DNA of 64,000 nucleotides from Blastobasis lacticolella (lineage: Eukaryota > Arthropoda > Insecta > Lepidoptera > Blastobasidae): positions 16,192,001 to 16,256,000 of the forward strand of contig LR990056.1 in the NCBI GenBank assembly GCA_905147135.1, read 5' to 3'. The position numbers and the translations under genes were made by a program. A model generated the notes under the pieces. The model saw only the letters and a program-made list of their open reading frames with translations, was not told where the DNA came from and searched no databases. The number at the start of each line of letters is the position of its first letter. Position 1 is the first letter of the stretch. This document shows, piece after piece, positions 34,400-44,326 of the stretch.

Positions 34400-34600
34400 T
34401 GAAGACAGTTGGTTAGTCTGCCACGAGAGGTTCCGGATTCGATTCCCGACCGACCAGAAATTTATATGATGAATATTAATTTCTGTTACGGTCTGGGTGT
34501 TATATCTATAAGAAGTATGTATTGTATGCAGTTATTAAGCACCTACAACACAAGCTTTACTTACTTTGGAGATAGATGGCGCTGTGTGAATTGTCCAAGA
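34400..34600 (+). mobile_element. SINE-A copy
   Basis: GGTTCCGGATTCGATTCCCG, TTAATTTCTGTTACGGTCTG, CACAAGCTTTACTTACTTTG, GATGGCGCTGTGTGAATTGT. The A box is decayed. Confidence 0.78.
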
Positions 34601-34649
34601 CGACAAATCTCTTGACGCAAATCAGCTACAACAGTTACTTCATCTTGGC

Positions 34650-34895
34650 GTTAAGGTCCCGGTTGTGCTCTCGCACACGAGGGCTCGGGGTCCGCCTTGA
34701 CCATGATCCAGGATTTAGCAGATCAGATAATTACAGTGGAGCGACTGCCATCTGACCTCCGTGACCCTGCTACCAGAGGAGCCTGACCAGATTGGATCAT
34801 GGTAACACATTCAGTCACCTGAAAGTGCAGGTTTTATTACGATGTTTTCCCTGACCATAAGTCGGATACCCTAACTGCTCGGCCACCGAGATTCT
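34650..34895 (-). mobile_element. SINE-B copy with internal deletion
   Basis: TTGGCGTTAAGGTCCCGGTT, GGTCCGCCTTGACCATGATC, GAGCGACTGCCATCTGACCT, then after a gap TAAGTCGGATACCCTAACTG and GGCCACCGAG. The segment with the TGACTCTTTTC block and the B box is missing. Confidence 0.75.
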
Positions 34896-35573
34896 CGACG
34901 CAAATGCCGTAATACTATTTGCTCTTTTTACCTAATTTTAAAAAGGCTTGTAAGGCCAAATGTTTGGTACATGTACTGAATATGAAAATGATATGACGTA
35001 TCAAACACCTATATTCAACCAATACCATTAAAGACAGACACAAAGAAAAATAAAACACACAAAAAGATATCACTGTCATCTGTCGTTGCTAACCAATTCA
35101 ATCTCACTTAAGGGTGAGCCTATTCTTGGAGGGAAATTCCAATTTCCATACACGTGGTATTACAGAAACAGCCCCCGGGCACAGCGACAGCGATCTACTC
35201 AAATTGAGACCAGCCGCCACAAATTATGTTTGATTTTATTTCTTTACAATTTCTTTTCGATACACTTCGCCTTGAGAAAGATGTAAGTGTTGGCTTTGAT
35301 GTTGAGTTACGAACTCTATTCGGTGACAGGAAAGTTTATTTTTGCTTGCAGATATTCGCTTTTTGGTAGGTTTCTTGCGCTGTACGAAAATACACGGGAC
35401 AATTTTGTTTTGTTCTTAGTTGACCAAAAATACTACATATTAGATATCTCAATAACGTCTTAAATGTGAAGTTTATTGTTCGCAAAAAGAATATTTTATA
35501 CATATTTTTGTACGGAATACTCGAAAGGAATAAGACAGTGTTTTTATCCCGTAAGATACCTACGCTAAAAAGT

Positions 35574-35740
35574 TGTAAATGTGCAGGGTTCCTCACGACA
35601 TTTTTCCTCACCGTAAGAGCATCGGTTACTGTTCAGTTCAATTCAGAAAAGAGTCATCACCACATTGCGGCACTGGGGTACGAATCTGGTACCTCGTGGT
35701 ACAAGTCGGACCCCTCAACATTATGCCACCGGCACTCTTG
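35574..35740 (-). mobile_element. SINE-B, head half
   Basis: CTCACCGTAAGAGCATCGGT, CAGAAAAGAGTCATCACCAC, TGGGGTACGAATCTGGTACC, CAAGTCGGACCCC, CCACCGGCACTC. Decayed head; 3' half absent. Confidence 0.7.
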
Positions 35741-36524
35741 TCACATAAACGGCCCGTAACACAGAACAAATAAGTTTAATATCGGTAATTTTATTACATT
35801 TCAAATCAGAAATTGAGCTGCTTACAACAATAGCAAATCTTTTTATTTTAGTTTTTGTTTCATTTGTTCTTTGCTATGTGGTATTATGTGTCAAAGTACA
35901 AATAATACGTCAAAATAAAAGTCCATCAAGCAGCTACCTATAAGTTTTGTGTAAAGTGTACGCAATACTTACAGAATGACGAAAAAATATGGAAATATAT
36001 TATCCAAATTAGTCCATCTTTCTTGATTTCCATTTACTTCTACTCATGAAAAAGCTTCTCACATCCACGCAAAACAACCCCGTATAACCCCACCCCTAGC
36101 GGGCTAATGTTCGATTCTTGATGTATATCGAATGTGATCTTTTTGCGAGTGCGAGGGATGTAGGGGCTCTTAAACGACGTGCGGTATTGATGTCTTTTTT
36201 TCTATCAGATAAACACGTTGCGAGCTTGTAGGAGATGCGTTGATGTGCTTACGGGGCGGTTGAGATTGCAGTATGGTAATACGTGTTCTTAACGTATTGT
36301 CAGAGAGTTGTTGGTAGACAAACAGACAAGCGGGACACCTGGGAAGAGATTCTCGGGCTTTTAACATTAAAATTCGACATTTTCTTTAAACACAAATGGT
36401 ATTGTAAAAGTCACTGAATTGCAAGCAAAAAACTTATACACAACGATTTTCGCCAATCCTTTATTGACGAAGACATTTTAAATAGATTAATATAGAAAAA
36501 TGTCGAATTCGAGATGTTACAACT

Positions 36525-36690
36525 CACAGTGCGAGAATTAGGCGAATTAGGAGTATCCGACTCGCAAGCGAGAGGTACCGGGTTTGAATCCTGCTGCGGC
36601 CATGTAAAAATGACTCTTTTTTGAGTTATGTACATTAGTTGAATTCTAACCGCTCTTACGGTGTATGAACTGATGTTCATTATATACCGC
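36525..36690 (+). mobile_element. SINE-B, head half
   Basis: GGAGTATCCGACTCGCAAGC, GAGAGGTACCGGGTTTGAAT, CCTGCTGCGGCCATGTAAAA, TTGAGTTATGTACATTAGTT. Ends soon after CTCTTACGGTG. Confidence 0.75.
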
Positions 36691-37429
36691 CGACTTTGAC
36701 ACATAATGTTTTAAACTATCGCGGTTATCCGGGTTTCCTATCGCCTACCTTTGACATAGTTAGACCCAGGTCTCACCAGTATAAAGGTTAATAGGAAAAT
36801 GAACCATATCTCCAACATACGAAAGCGTTATTGAAACACTCGAAGAATAACAAGCAAAGATAGAACACAAAAGAATTACATCTCAACGTGGGCAATAAAA
36901 TATCCATGCGGCCAATTTTCCTATTCATTTAAGGGGAAGTCGGCTGTATCAAAATTTAGTATACCCGAGTAAGGAGTCGAATAAAAATTTTAGTACCACC
37001 CATATTCTGGCAGTAAACTGTGGTCAATCCGTGGCGGTCCGTTTACGAGCCGTAACGTGGTCACCCTGGCGTCGAAAGGTACGCATATTGCGCACAAATT
37101 GTAGGACATTGCTTTTATGGTGCATTCTGTCGATATAAAGATATATTAGGGCGGCTGGATGTGGGAAAGCTTTACGAGTAATACCAGTAAATATATAGTT
37201 CTTTTACCTCCGTCTGGTGAGATCGTGTGGTGGGTATATTATTTTAAATCATCACCATCGACGAAATCATTATCAGGACTTACTATCGCGACACGAGCCA
37301 CCTGAGGGGCCCACTGATAACAAGCGCCATGACATCAGCCATGGTTTTTGCTAAGTGGACACCATTATACGTCTTTTCATGGCACAGGTAATGATAGAAC
37401 ATTGTAATGATTGATTGTTTTTTTTTTGT

Positions 37430-37575
37430 TTTTTTTTTTTATGTCACACAGTAGGCAAACAGGCAAGCGGGCCACCTGCTGGAAAGTGGTCACCACTGCC
37501 TGTAGACAATAGCAACACCAAGAGTATCGCCAATGCGTTGCCCACCTCTATAACACGTTGCTCTGGCAGCAAAAT
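37430..37575 (-). mobile_element. LINE-D 3' end
   Basis: GTAGGCAAACAGGCAAGCGG, AAAGTGGTCACCACTGCCTG, CGTTGCCCACCTCTATAACA, CGTTGCTCTGGCAGCAAAAT; same subfamily as 17385-17665. It is the nearest host repeat on the left of the bracovirus-like block. Confidence 0.7.
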
Positions 37576-37579
37576 TACA

Positions 37580-38555
37580 AAATTTATTTATTTATTTATT
37601 TACCTAACTTACTACATATTTGCGCCATTGAACGCTGCGACCAGCTGCTCATTCATATATCGGGAACTAACCAAGCAAAAGCACACAAGTCTTGGTCAAC
37701 AATTTAAGGCGTACATTTTTTTTTTTTTTATGTTGTAACAGGAATGATTTTCAAGTAGAAATTTACAAAAAATGATAGCTTCAAAATTGAAAAAGAAACT
37801 TTTCCAGAAAATATTATTCATAAAATCATTTTCAGTGAATCTTTTACAGGATATTTAATTTGAAACGAAAACTTGATGATCATCAAACGCAATTCACATA
37901 AATCCGAGTATTTAACTTGCGTGCTATATTGACCTATAAGTGCATAACTTGGGACGTCATTAAAATACTTGATATTTTCTTGACTTTTTTTATTCACATA
38001 TTTTTCAGCTTTGAGAAAATTAAAAATAAATCGATAACAAAAGTAATCAATTTTAGTATCTCAACTACAACAGTTTCACTGTAAAAAGTCGCACCAACTC
38101 CACGTTCATTAGACTCATTTTAATAGCATTGATTATTTACAAAAAGATGTAAAAATAAAAAGACCAAGTGACCGCAAAGTTAAGAAGGTCTCTTACAATG
38201 AGATTCAACAGTCATTAAAGTAAAGGACATGGTACATTTATGATGTGCTTAATTAAATTAAGTAAGATTCAAAAACATTTTTTACTTTTTAACAGTGCGC
38301 ATTAAAAATATTCACGATTTTATTCAGGTAAATTCTTATTGGGCTAATATCATGGATTCACTTCCTGTTTATAATAAAAAATATATTTGACCTACTTCCA
38401 CCAACTTTTAATAATTTATAGCCCCAATTGTATATAATTTCAAATTTTAACAATATAAACAATAGATAAACTTCAGAAATCGAACGCATGCGGTACCGAA
38501 CCCGTATAAGATCAGTGATCTGTAAAACGGTGTAAGACAAAAAAAATTTCAGAAA
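37580..38555. other. No gene seen; left flank of the bracovirus-like block
   Basis: Very AT-rich with a (TTTA)n run at 37588-37600 and poly-T tracts. The boundary between host and captured DNA must lie somewhere here, but I could not place it. Confidence 0.35.
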
Positions 38556-38646
38556 TGACTTAACAATTTGATAACTCTTTACTCTCATCATCACTTGATG
38601 GACTGTGTTTTTTAAACGAAGCTTTATACTTGGCTCTAGCCTTTTT

Positions 38647-39102
38647 TTAAATCTCCATCATATCGTGATCATCTCTTTGATAAGCCAGTTGATACGCAGT
38701 CTCTCCTGCATAGTTTGTGGCCTCTATATCGGCGTTCAGTGTCCCACACAGCCACTCAGCTACATGATAATTCTTCTCCCAGACGCATAAGTGCAGTGGA
38801 GTAAAACCACCGCGTCCTTCTTTCCCGTTGATGTCCGCTCCAAGATGCACTACGAATTCCATCATATCTACAGCGTGATATGCTTTGCACTTCACGATGA
38901 TATGGGTGCACAGTTGTCCATTGTAGTCTTTTGTATTTAGGATTGTAGGGATTGGCTCGTCTAAAAATGTTGCCATCCGCCGAAGAAGAGCTATGGAGTT
39001 TGCTTGACATACCTCATGAAAGAAGTTTTCTCCCAAGTGGTTCCTCACAATTAAGATCTGAAGTAGCCTATCGGAGTTCATCTTCACAATTTTTTTTACC
39101 AC
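38647..39102 (-). CDS. Bracovirus-type viral ankyrin (IkB-like, vankyrin) gene, probably truncated
   Basis: Encodes 151 residues; a start at Met8 (39081) is also possible. The N-terminal LGENFFHEVCQANSIALLRR block and the spacing of ankyrin repeats match the viral ankyrins of bracoviruses, which resemble IkB without its regulatory ends and dampen host NF-kB signalling in parasitised caterpillars (family knowledge). Ankyrin-like repeats lie at about residues 59-92, 96-129 (TPLHLCVWEKNYHVAEWL) and 130-151 (partial). There is no signal peptide or membrane segment, so the protein would be cytoplasmic. The frame ends at TAA 38647-38649, but the same frame stays open another 28 codons to a second stop at 38560-38562. 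This suggests a premature stop that removed the tail. It lies 535 bases downstream of the PTP gene on the same strand. No introns are needed. Confidence 0.85.
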   Translation of the reverse strand: MVKKIVKMNSDRLLQILIVRNHLGENFFHEVCQANSIALLRRMATFLDEPIPTILNTKDYNGQLCTHIIVKCKAYHAVDMMEFVVHLGADINGKEGRGGFTPLHLCVWEKNYHVAEWLCGTLNADIEATNYAGETAYQLAYQRDDHDMMEI

Positions 39103-39159
39103 ATACTGAGCACCGATTTGAAGTAAAGATTTGTAAGGACTGCCACACTTAGTAGAACA

Positions 39160-39630
39160 AATTGATATTTATTAGAGCTAATTATCAGCCAAGAATAATA
39201 GGTCATGTCAATTGCGATCAAAGGTCGGGTATTTTTCAGCCTGTTTGTGTCGTTGTTATCGGTAGTGTCTGGAATTAATTAGCTCCTGTAATACAATTAC
39301 ATTGTTTCTTCACTCGGACTTTCAGATAAGAATTTCAAGAAATCTTCTGTCGAATTCCATATTTAATGAGAAAGTTTTTGCCTTGCTGCTATTAACGTCA
39401 AAATTTTTATCATTCAACGGTCATTGTATTCGTAAGCCATGTGGAGAGACATTATTCCATCAACAAGGAAAACTAACTTGGTATTCCCGTTAAAAATCCA
39501 ATATCCTTGTCACGCTTTTAATGAGACGTAAAGTCCAAATACCTATCGAATAATATAAACAGCTGCGCGTATAAAAATATATATCATACAACTATAGCAT
39601 ATGAGCTACATAGATTATCTGGATCAATTT
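39160..39630. other. Spacer between vankyrin and PTP genes
   Basis: AT-rich with no gene seen; it presumably holds the vankyrin promoter (minus strand) and the PTP 3' end. A possible AATAAATATC element on the minus strand is near 39160-39170. Confidence 0.35.
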
Positions 39631-39636
39631 CTATAG

Positions 39637-40509
39637 CTATTTTAAACTTTTTTCTTCCACTAGTAAAACGTGTTCCAAAATTTTGTAACACAACGCATAC
39701 TGTTCTGGTAAAATAACACTGGAATGTATTTGACTTCTGATTTTTACCACTGTTTGAGGAAGTGAAATTCTTTTTTTTTCAAATAATTGTGTTACTGCGC
39801 TATCTATAGAACAAAACGTTTCCGTCCAACCGGAACCTGGAGAAGAATGGATCACAATGGGTCCAGGCATTAAGAAATCGTTTTCAGGGTACTCGATTAG
39901 CATGTACTGTTTCCGGTGGACCGCTCTTCGAAAATCCAAAAACTCTTTCAGGTCTGTGGAAGTGTTGCTGTTAGGCCATTTGAATAAGCAAAAATTGGTT
40001 ATTTCGCGCGATGCTTCGGTCATTGTATTAGTAATCCGCAGTCGGGTCTTGATCGAATTCACTCCTTCCGTGATTTCAATGGTTCTGATTAGATATTTTC
40101 CGTAAGTTACCTCAAACCCATCAGGATTCATCCAAGGCTGGTAGCATCTATTCGTTAATGACACAATAACACAAGACTTTTGGCTCCACACTAGTTTAAA
40201 GAAAGCTTCCCACATGTTTTCTGTTGGTGTTTGAGTGCAGATGAACCTGTGATTCTCCTTAATTCCATCCACGTAGTCAGCATATATTGAAGATCGAGTT
40301 TCTTTAGATTTTATCACTATTTGCGGCATGTTACAATCGTTCTTCTCAAATCTTAAACCAGCACAAAAGTTTATAATCGCCTTCATTCCAAAATCATCCC
40401 AAGAAATAACTCGAGCATGCTCTAGGGAGACAAGATCGTAGAAATCCGGGTGACTTGTTATTCTCAGCAGCTCTGATGCACTACGTCTTTTTAAACACGA
40501 ATTACCCAT
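39637..40509 (-). CDS. Bracovirus-type protein tyrosine phosphatase, catalytically dead by sequence
   Basis: The frame is open for 290 codons from ATG 40509. I chose that start over an upstream ATG at 40566 because MGNS plus the SASELL.IT.HP.F block is shared with the neighbouring paralogue. The length fits single-domain bracovirus PTPs. Landmarks are a KNDC where the substrate loop usually has KNRY (56-59), DYVDG (79-82), ICTQTPTENMWEAFFKLVW (90-108), and WPN where the acid loop has WPD (178-180). The signature loop is at 221-229 and reads HSSPGSGWT: the nucleophile Cys is Ser222 and the phosphate-binding Arg is Trp228. The closing QYALCY motif is at 270-275. It cannot dephosphorylate by the classical mechanism. 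It could still bind phosphotyrosine partners, or be decaying. Bracovirus PTPs are delivered to caterpillar cells and affect haemocytes (family knowledge). Confidence 0.88.
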   Translation of the reverse strand: MGNSCLKRRSASELLRITSHPDFYDLVSLEHARVISWDDFGMKAIINFCAGLRFEKNDCNMPQIVIKSKETRSSIYADYVDGIKENHRFICTQTPTENMWEAFFKLVWSQKSCVIVSLTNRCYQPWMNPDGFEVTYGKYLIRTIEITEGVNSIKTRLRITNTMTEASREITNFCLFKWPNSNTSTDLKEFLDFRRAVHRKQYMLIEYPENDFLMPGPIVIHSSPGSGWTETFCSIDSAVTQLFEKKRISLPQTVVKIRSQIHSSVILPEQYALCYKILEHVLLVEEKSLK

Positions 40510-40691
40510 TTTTAACAAAGAGAATCTAAGGTTGAGGACTTGTAGCCTGGACTTTTTGATGTGCAATGATGTTACCTATCCGATTCAACTCATACAAAGG
40601 CTCATTAATTATATGAGACGGTACTTAAGCCGTATTTAGGCTCTTAATCATTGACGAACCTCTAAAAACGTCTAGGAGCATAAAAGGTAAA

Positions 40692-40713
40692 CTATTTATA
40701 TCAAATGACGTCA
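40692..40713 (-). promoter_or_regulatory. Putative PTP promoter: TATA box beside a perfect CRE
   Basis: On the minus strand TGACGTCA (40706-40713) lies five bases upstream of TATAAATAG (40692-40700), about 183 bases before the ATG at 40509. The same pairing occurs upstream of the second PTP copy. Confidence 0.5.
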
Positions 40714-40838
40714 ATTAGCACGTAATGATTCGAGAAAACCATTATATGATCCTTATCAGTTATAATTGTTATAGTTCCTTGGACATATGCAATAAATAAC
40801 ATACTCAATTAATTATGCATAGCTTACATTAATGTTTT

Positions 40839-41781
40839 TTAAGTTTTTCCTTCCGCTAGTAAAACATGTTCCAACACTTTGTAACAAAACGCATACTGTT
40901 CTGGTAAATTAACACTTGAATGCCTTTGACTCCTTATTTTGAGTACCGTTTGAGCAAGTGAAACACTTCCTTCTCTTTCAAGCTGTGCTAGTGCATTATC
41001 TATAGTACAATAAATTCCCGTCAAATCGGCGCCTGTAGAACAGTGAACTACAATAGGACCTGGCAATTGAGAATAACTTTTAGCTTTCTCAATCAATCTG
41101 GACTGTTCTCGGTTAACCTCTTTCTTAAGATCCAGAAGCTCGTTTAAGCCTGTAGGAATGGTGTTGTCGGGCCAATCCGTGAACCAAAAATTGGTTATCT
41201 CACTAAAAGTTCCACTCATTGTGTTGGTGATCCGCAATCGAGTTCTGGTAAAACTCTTTTCTTCTTTACTTTCAAGGATTTTGATGAAATATTTTCCAAA
41301 AGCCACCTCAGATCCTTCAGGATTTATCCAAAGTTGATAACTTTCTAAGTCATCTTGATTTGTGTCCGTCAGGGTCTATCACACAAGATTGCTGTTCCCA
41401 AATTAATTTGAAGAAAGTTTCCCACGTGTTTCCCATCGGCGTTTGAGTACAGATGTACTTGTTAATATTTTTAAATCCGTCCACAAAGTTAGAATGTATG
41501 TAGGACGCAGTTTCTTCAGTTAATACCAGCATTTTCCAATCGCCATCATAAACTAGATTTTCACGAGAACTTATAACCACTCGGGAATGATTCCAACACG
41601 GAATACCACAGTATCTGTTTTTTTTGAAGTTTTCTTTTCTTGAAAAATAAACGATTGTACCTCTAAGAGGAACAGATATTACTTGAGAGTGTTCTCGACG
41701 GACGAGTTTGCAGAATTTCGGGTGACGTGTCATCTCTAATAGTTCGGCAGCACTTATGGGTTTGAAGTACGAGTTTCCCAT
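40839..41781 (-). pseudogene. Second bracovirus-type PTP, broken by a frameshift
   Basis: It is a tandem paralogue of the PTP at 39637. The N-terminal part (41781-41350) starts MGNSYFKPISAAELLEMTRH, keeps KNRYCGIP and ICTQTPMGNTWETFFKLIW, and runs out of frame shortly after QQSCVI, with a stop at 41350-41352. The C-terminal part (41306-40839, with frame open a little further upstream) keeps TDWPDNTIP, HCSTGADLTG and KIRSQRHSSVNLPEQYAFCY. A net one-base shift near 41365-41380 accounts for the break. Unlike the intact copy it retains WPD and the catalytic Cys. However, the loop Arg is replaced by Leu, so it would have been inactive or impaired even before the frameshift. I do not reconstruct it. 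Confidence 0.85.
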
Positions 41782-41978
41782 CTTAAAAGAACTGATAAAA
41801 ATCAAAGGTTAAGAACTTGTTGCTACGACTCTTTGACTTGAAATAACGTTATGCCTGTCGAACACTTAACTTATACCTAGGCTAATTGAATTCAGGGAAA
41901 CACTCTGACTTCATTTTAACATTAACTCATGGTTATTCTCAAAAAAACATAAAAGATCCAGGAAAACTACCAGAGATT

Positions 41979-41996
41979 ACGTCATTTTATACGTCA
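41979..41996 (-). promoter_or_regulatory. Putative promoter of the second PTP: TATA box between CRE half-sites
   Basis: On the minus strand, TGACGT (41991-41996) and TGACGT (41979-41984) flank TATAAAA (41985-41991), about 204 bases before the ATG at 41781. The leader just before ATG (AAGTTCTTAACCTTTGATTT) resembles that of the first PTP (AAGTCCTCAACCTTAGATTC), so the promoter region was duplicated with the gene. Confidence 0.5.
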
Positions 41997-42009
41997 TTAC
42001 TCCATAAAA

Positions 42010-43050
42010 TCATCATATAATGCTTACCGGGCAGGAATATTATTGTTAATATATACACCTTTCAACTTATAGTTGTTAATTGTTTCTACTACAAACTACA
42101 CTTCTTTATTGGCAAACCCACCTTTATATACTCATAATTTTAACTACTAACATTATACTTTTAGGTAGTACTACCGGTTTTAGAATTGCCGTTCAGAATT
42201 TAATGAAACTTGGCCTATTGGTACATTATAATATCATAATTAACCAGTTAAATTTTTGGAAGCCTACAGAGAACTGAAAAAAAGATAAAAATATTTAAAA
42301 ATTTTTGCCTTTAACATTGATCCTTATGGGAAATCACAGATTTTATTTTATTTCACAAAACTGGCCGTTCAGATTCTTATAAAAATTGAAGCAATAAAAT
42401 ATGAAAACATCTAGAACATTTCAAACAAATATCAATATGGTTTTAGAGAATATGAGAAAAGTTAATGATAAAAGTTATTAATAAAAAACATTCAAAGTTT
42501 ATCTCTGTCTTGCTTTCTCCAGTGCGATTTATTATAAGGAAATCTACTACGTTAATCGAATAAGGTTAGGTTCGGGGATTTAACTTTTGTGGTAATGGTA
42601 GTACTACCTTAATGTACCAACTGCTTTTTCCTACATGCCAGATACAACTGGCATATCACTGAATATTATTGTTTACTAAACATAAATACTACTAAACGTG
42701 ATTAATTAATTATTCATCAACATCAATAATGGAAGTCTTTACATTGTAACTTTTTTGAACTTTAACATTATTTGATAACGCGTGAGCTGACGTAGAAGTT
42801 TTGATATAAGTTTGGAATAATCAATCAGTAGATCTGAGTAATAGTATTCTTATCTAATGCTACTCACAACAATATAATTTGTTCATAATTATAATTCATT
42901 ATTCTGTAAGCTATAGAATGGCATCTGAACATTCTATCAAAAGCCTCATAGTGCATTCTATGATCACAATTTTTTCAGTATTTAAATTCAACTAAACAAT
43001 GCGCGTTGAAATATTTCCAAGTTCCTAAATTTCGAGATCGAAATCTTTCC
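42010..43050. other. Right flank of the bracovirus-like block; two copies of a 12-base palindrome
   Basis: AT-rich without genes. GGTAGTACTACC occurs at 42164-42175 and 42597-42608. TTGGTACATTA at 42219-42229 is matched in reverse by TAATGTACCAA at 42610-42620. These could be ends of a small element or of captured viral DNA. Confidence 0.4.
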
Positions 43051-43055
43051 TTGAT

Positions 43056-43345
43056 ACGGCAGACAAACAGGCAAGCGGGCCACCTGATGGAAAGTGGTCA
43101 CCGCAGCCTATGGACATCAGCAACACCAGGGGAGTCACTAATGCGTTGCCCGCCTCTGAAGAGACCTCTAATATACCTCTTGAACGATCCCATGTCATAG
43201 TCCAAGGGAAACACTGTGGCTGGGAGCTCATTCCGCATTCGAATTGTACGAGCGAGAAACGTTCTTTCGAACCTTCGCGTCGTGACCAACAGAGGGTCTA
43301 CGTAGTGAGGATAAGTACCAAGCCCACGGCGGGTGGTGCATGGTT
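43056..43345 (-). mobile_element. LINE-D C-terminus and 3' end, best copy
   Basis: The minus strand encodes RFERTFLARTIRMRNELPAT, then VFPLDYDMGSFKRYIRGLF, then SDSPGVADVHRLR and a stop. The 3' untranslated block CACTTTCCATCAGGTGGCCC follows, ending CTGTTTGTCTGCC. This establishes LINE-D as a non-LTR element with a typical C-terminal R.WNELP-like motif (here RMRNELP). It is the first host repeat to the right of the bracovirus-like block. Confidence 0.78.
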
Positions 43346-43569
43346 AAGATGGTCAAGGGTAGGTCACATATAGCTCGCAGAACGGACATCCTCCGGTGGG
43401 CCTCCTGTATGATAGACCAGGACCTGGTAAGGTCGCAGGAGAGCCAAGCACCGGACTTTGTAGAGGTCTTTGGAGGAGGCCAATATGTTTGTCTGTCGGC
43501 TGATTTTTATTCTTCTACGCAGTGACAAAAGAGCAGACAGCCAACCTGACGGTACGATCTGACTGTCGT

Positions 43570-43750
43570 CCATAACATCTACGATTCATGCATTTAAGTT
43601 GCAAGAAACAAATGCAAAATCGCAGGTGCGTTATCACTGTTAGAACTAAGACAAAATGCCTCATCCTGCAATTGCGCTGGCTACCTTATCGTCCAAACAG
43701 GAAAAACAACAATGCAAGCATTGTCACTTGGCGGCAGAAATAGCTCTTTC
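43570..43750 (-). mobile_element. Rep-H copy
   Basis: CGATTCATGCATTTAAGTTG, AATCGCAGGTGCGTTATCAC, CTCATCCTGCAATTGCGCTG, CTACCTTATCGTCCAAACAG, AATGCAAGCATTGT: the reverse of the Rep-H order. Confidence 0.65.
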
Positions 43751-43764
43751 GGCTATTTTTTTGT

Positions 43765-43880
43765 ATATCACTAAGGTGGCAAACAAGCTTACGGCCTGCC
43801 TGATGGAAAGCAGTCACCGCAGCCTATGGACGTTTGCAATACCAGGGGCATCATCCACGCGTTGCCGGCCCAGTAAAAAC
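43765..43880 (-). mobile_element. LINE-D-related 3' end
   Basis: CTAAGGTGGCAAACAAGCTT, GCAGTCACCGCAGCCTATGG, CGTTTGCAATACCAGGGGCA, CGCGTTGCCGG; reverse complement of 24650-24787. Confidence 0.72.
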
Positions 43881-44326
43881 CTTGATATCAAATGCCTGAT
43901 ATAATGACAATGATGAAATTTATGGAATAAAACTCTCGGCCGCACAGTACAATGGAAATTGGTCCGTATAGATCATTACGTTTCGAGTCCGGGTTCGCTC
44001 AAAGCCGTAGATTTGCCGTAAATTCCGCCGCGGCACAATAAAGCACACATTCGCATCCTCGCCCCAAATGTTTCCTACGTGATACCGTTTCGTCTTACCG
44101 TGTTTGGTTGGTTAAGAATGTCGTAGAGGTGGATGGGAGATAGCTGTGGAATTTGACGTTTTTTTTTGTTTTATATCAAAGTCCGACACAACAATACAAA
44201 GAAATCTAGTAAAAAAGGTAAATCGATATATTTAACAAACAACACGTAAAGCAATAACAATTATTATTGTGCTCATATAGACCGTTTCCAATGTCATTGT
44301 CAGTGTAAAGTAATGTAAAACACTTT

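Noticed and set aside
38647..39010. Overlapping ORF in another frame at 38756-39010
   Set aside because: It is a shadow of the vankyrin gene.
38560..41996. Wasp or virus contamination instead of integration
   Set aside because: Not excluded, but the flanks are the same repeats as the rest of the window and the genes are decayed; a read-level check across the junctions would settle it.
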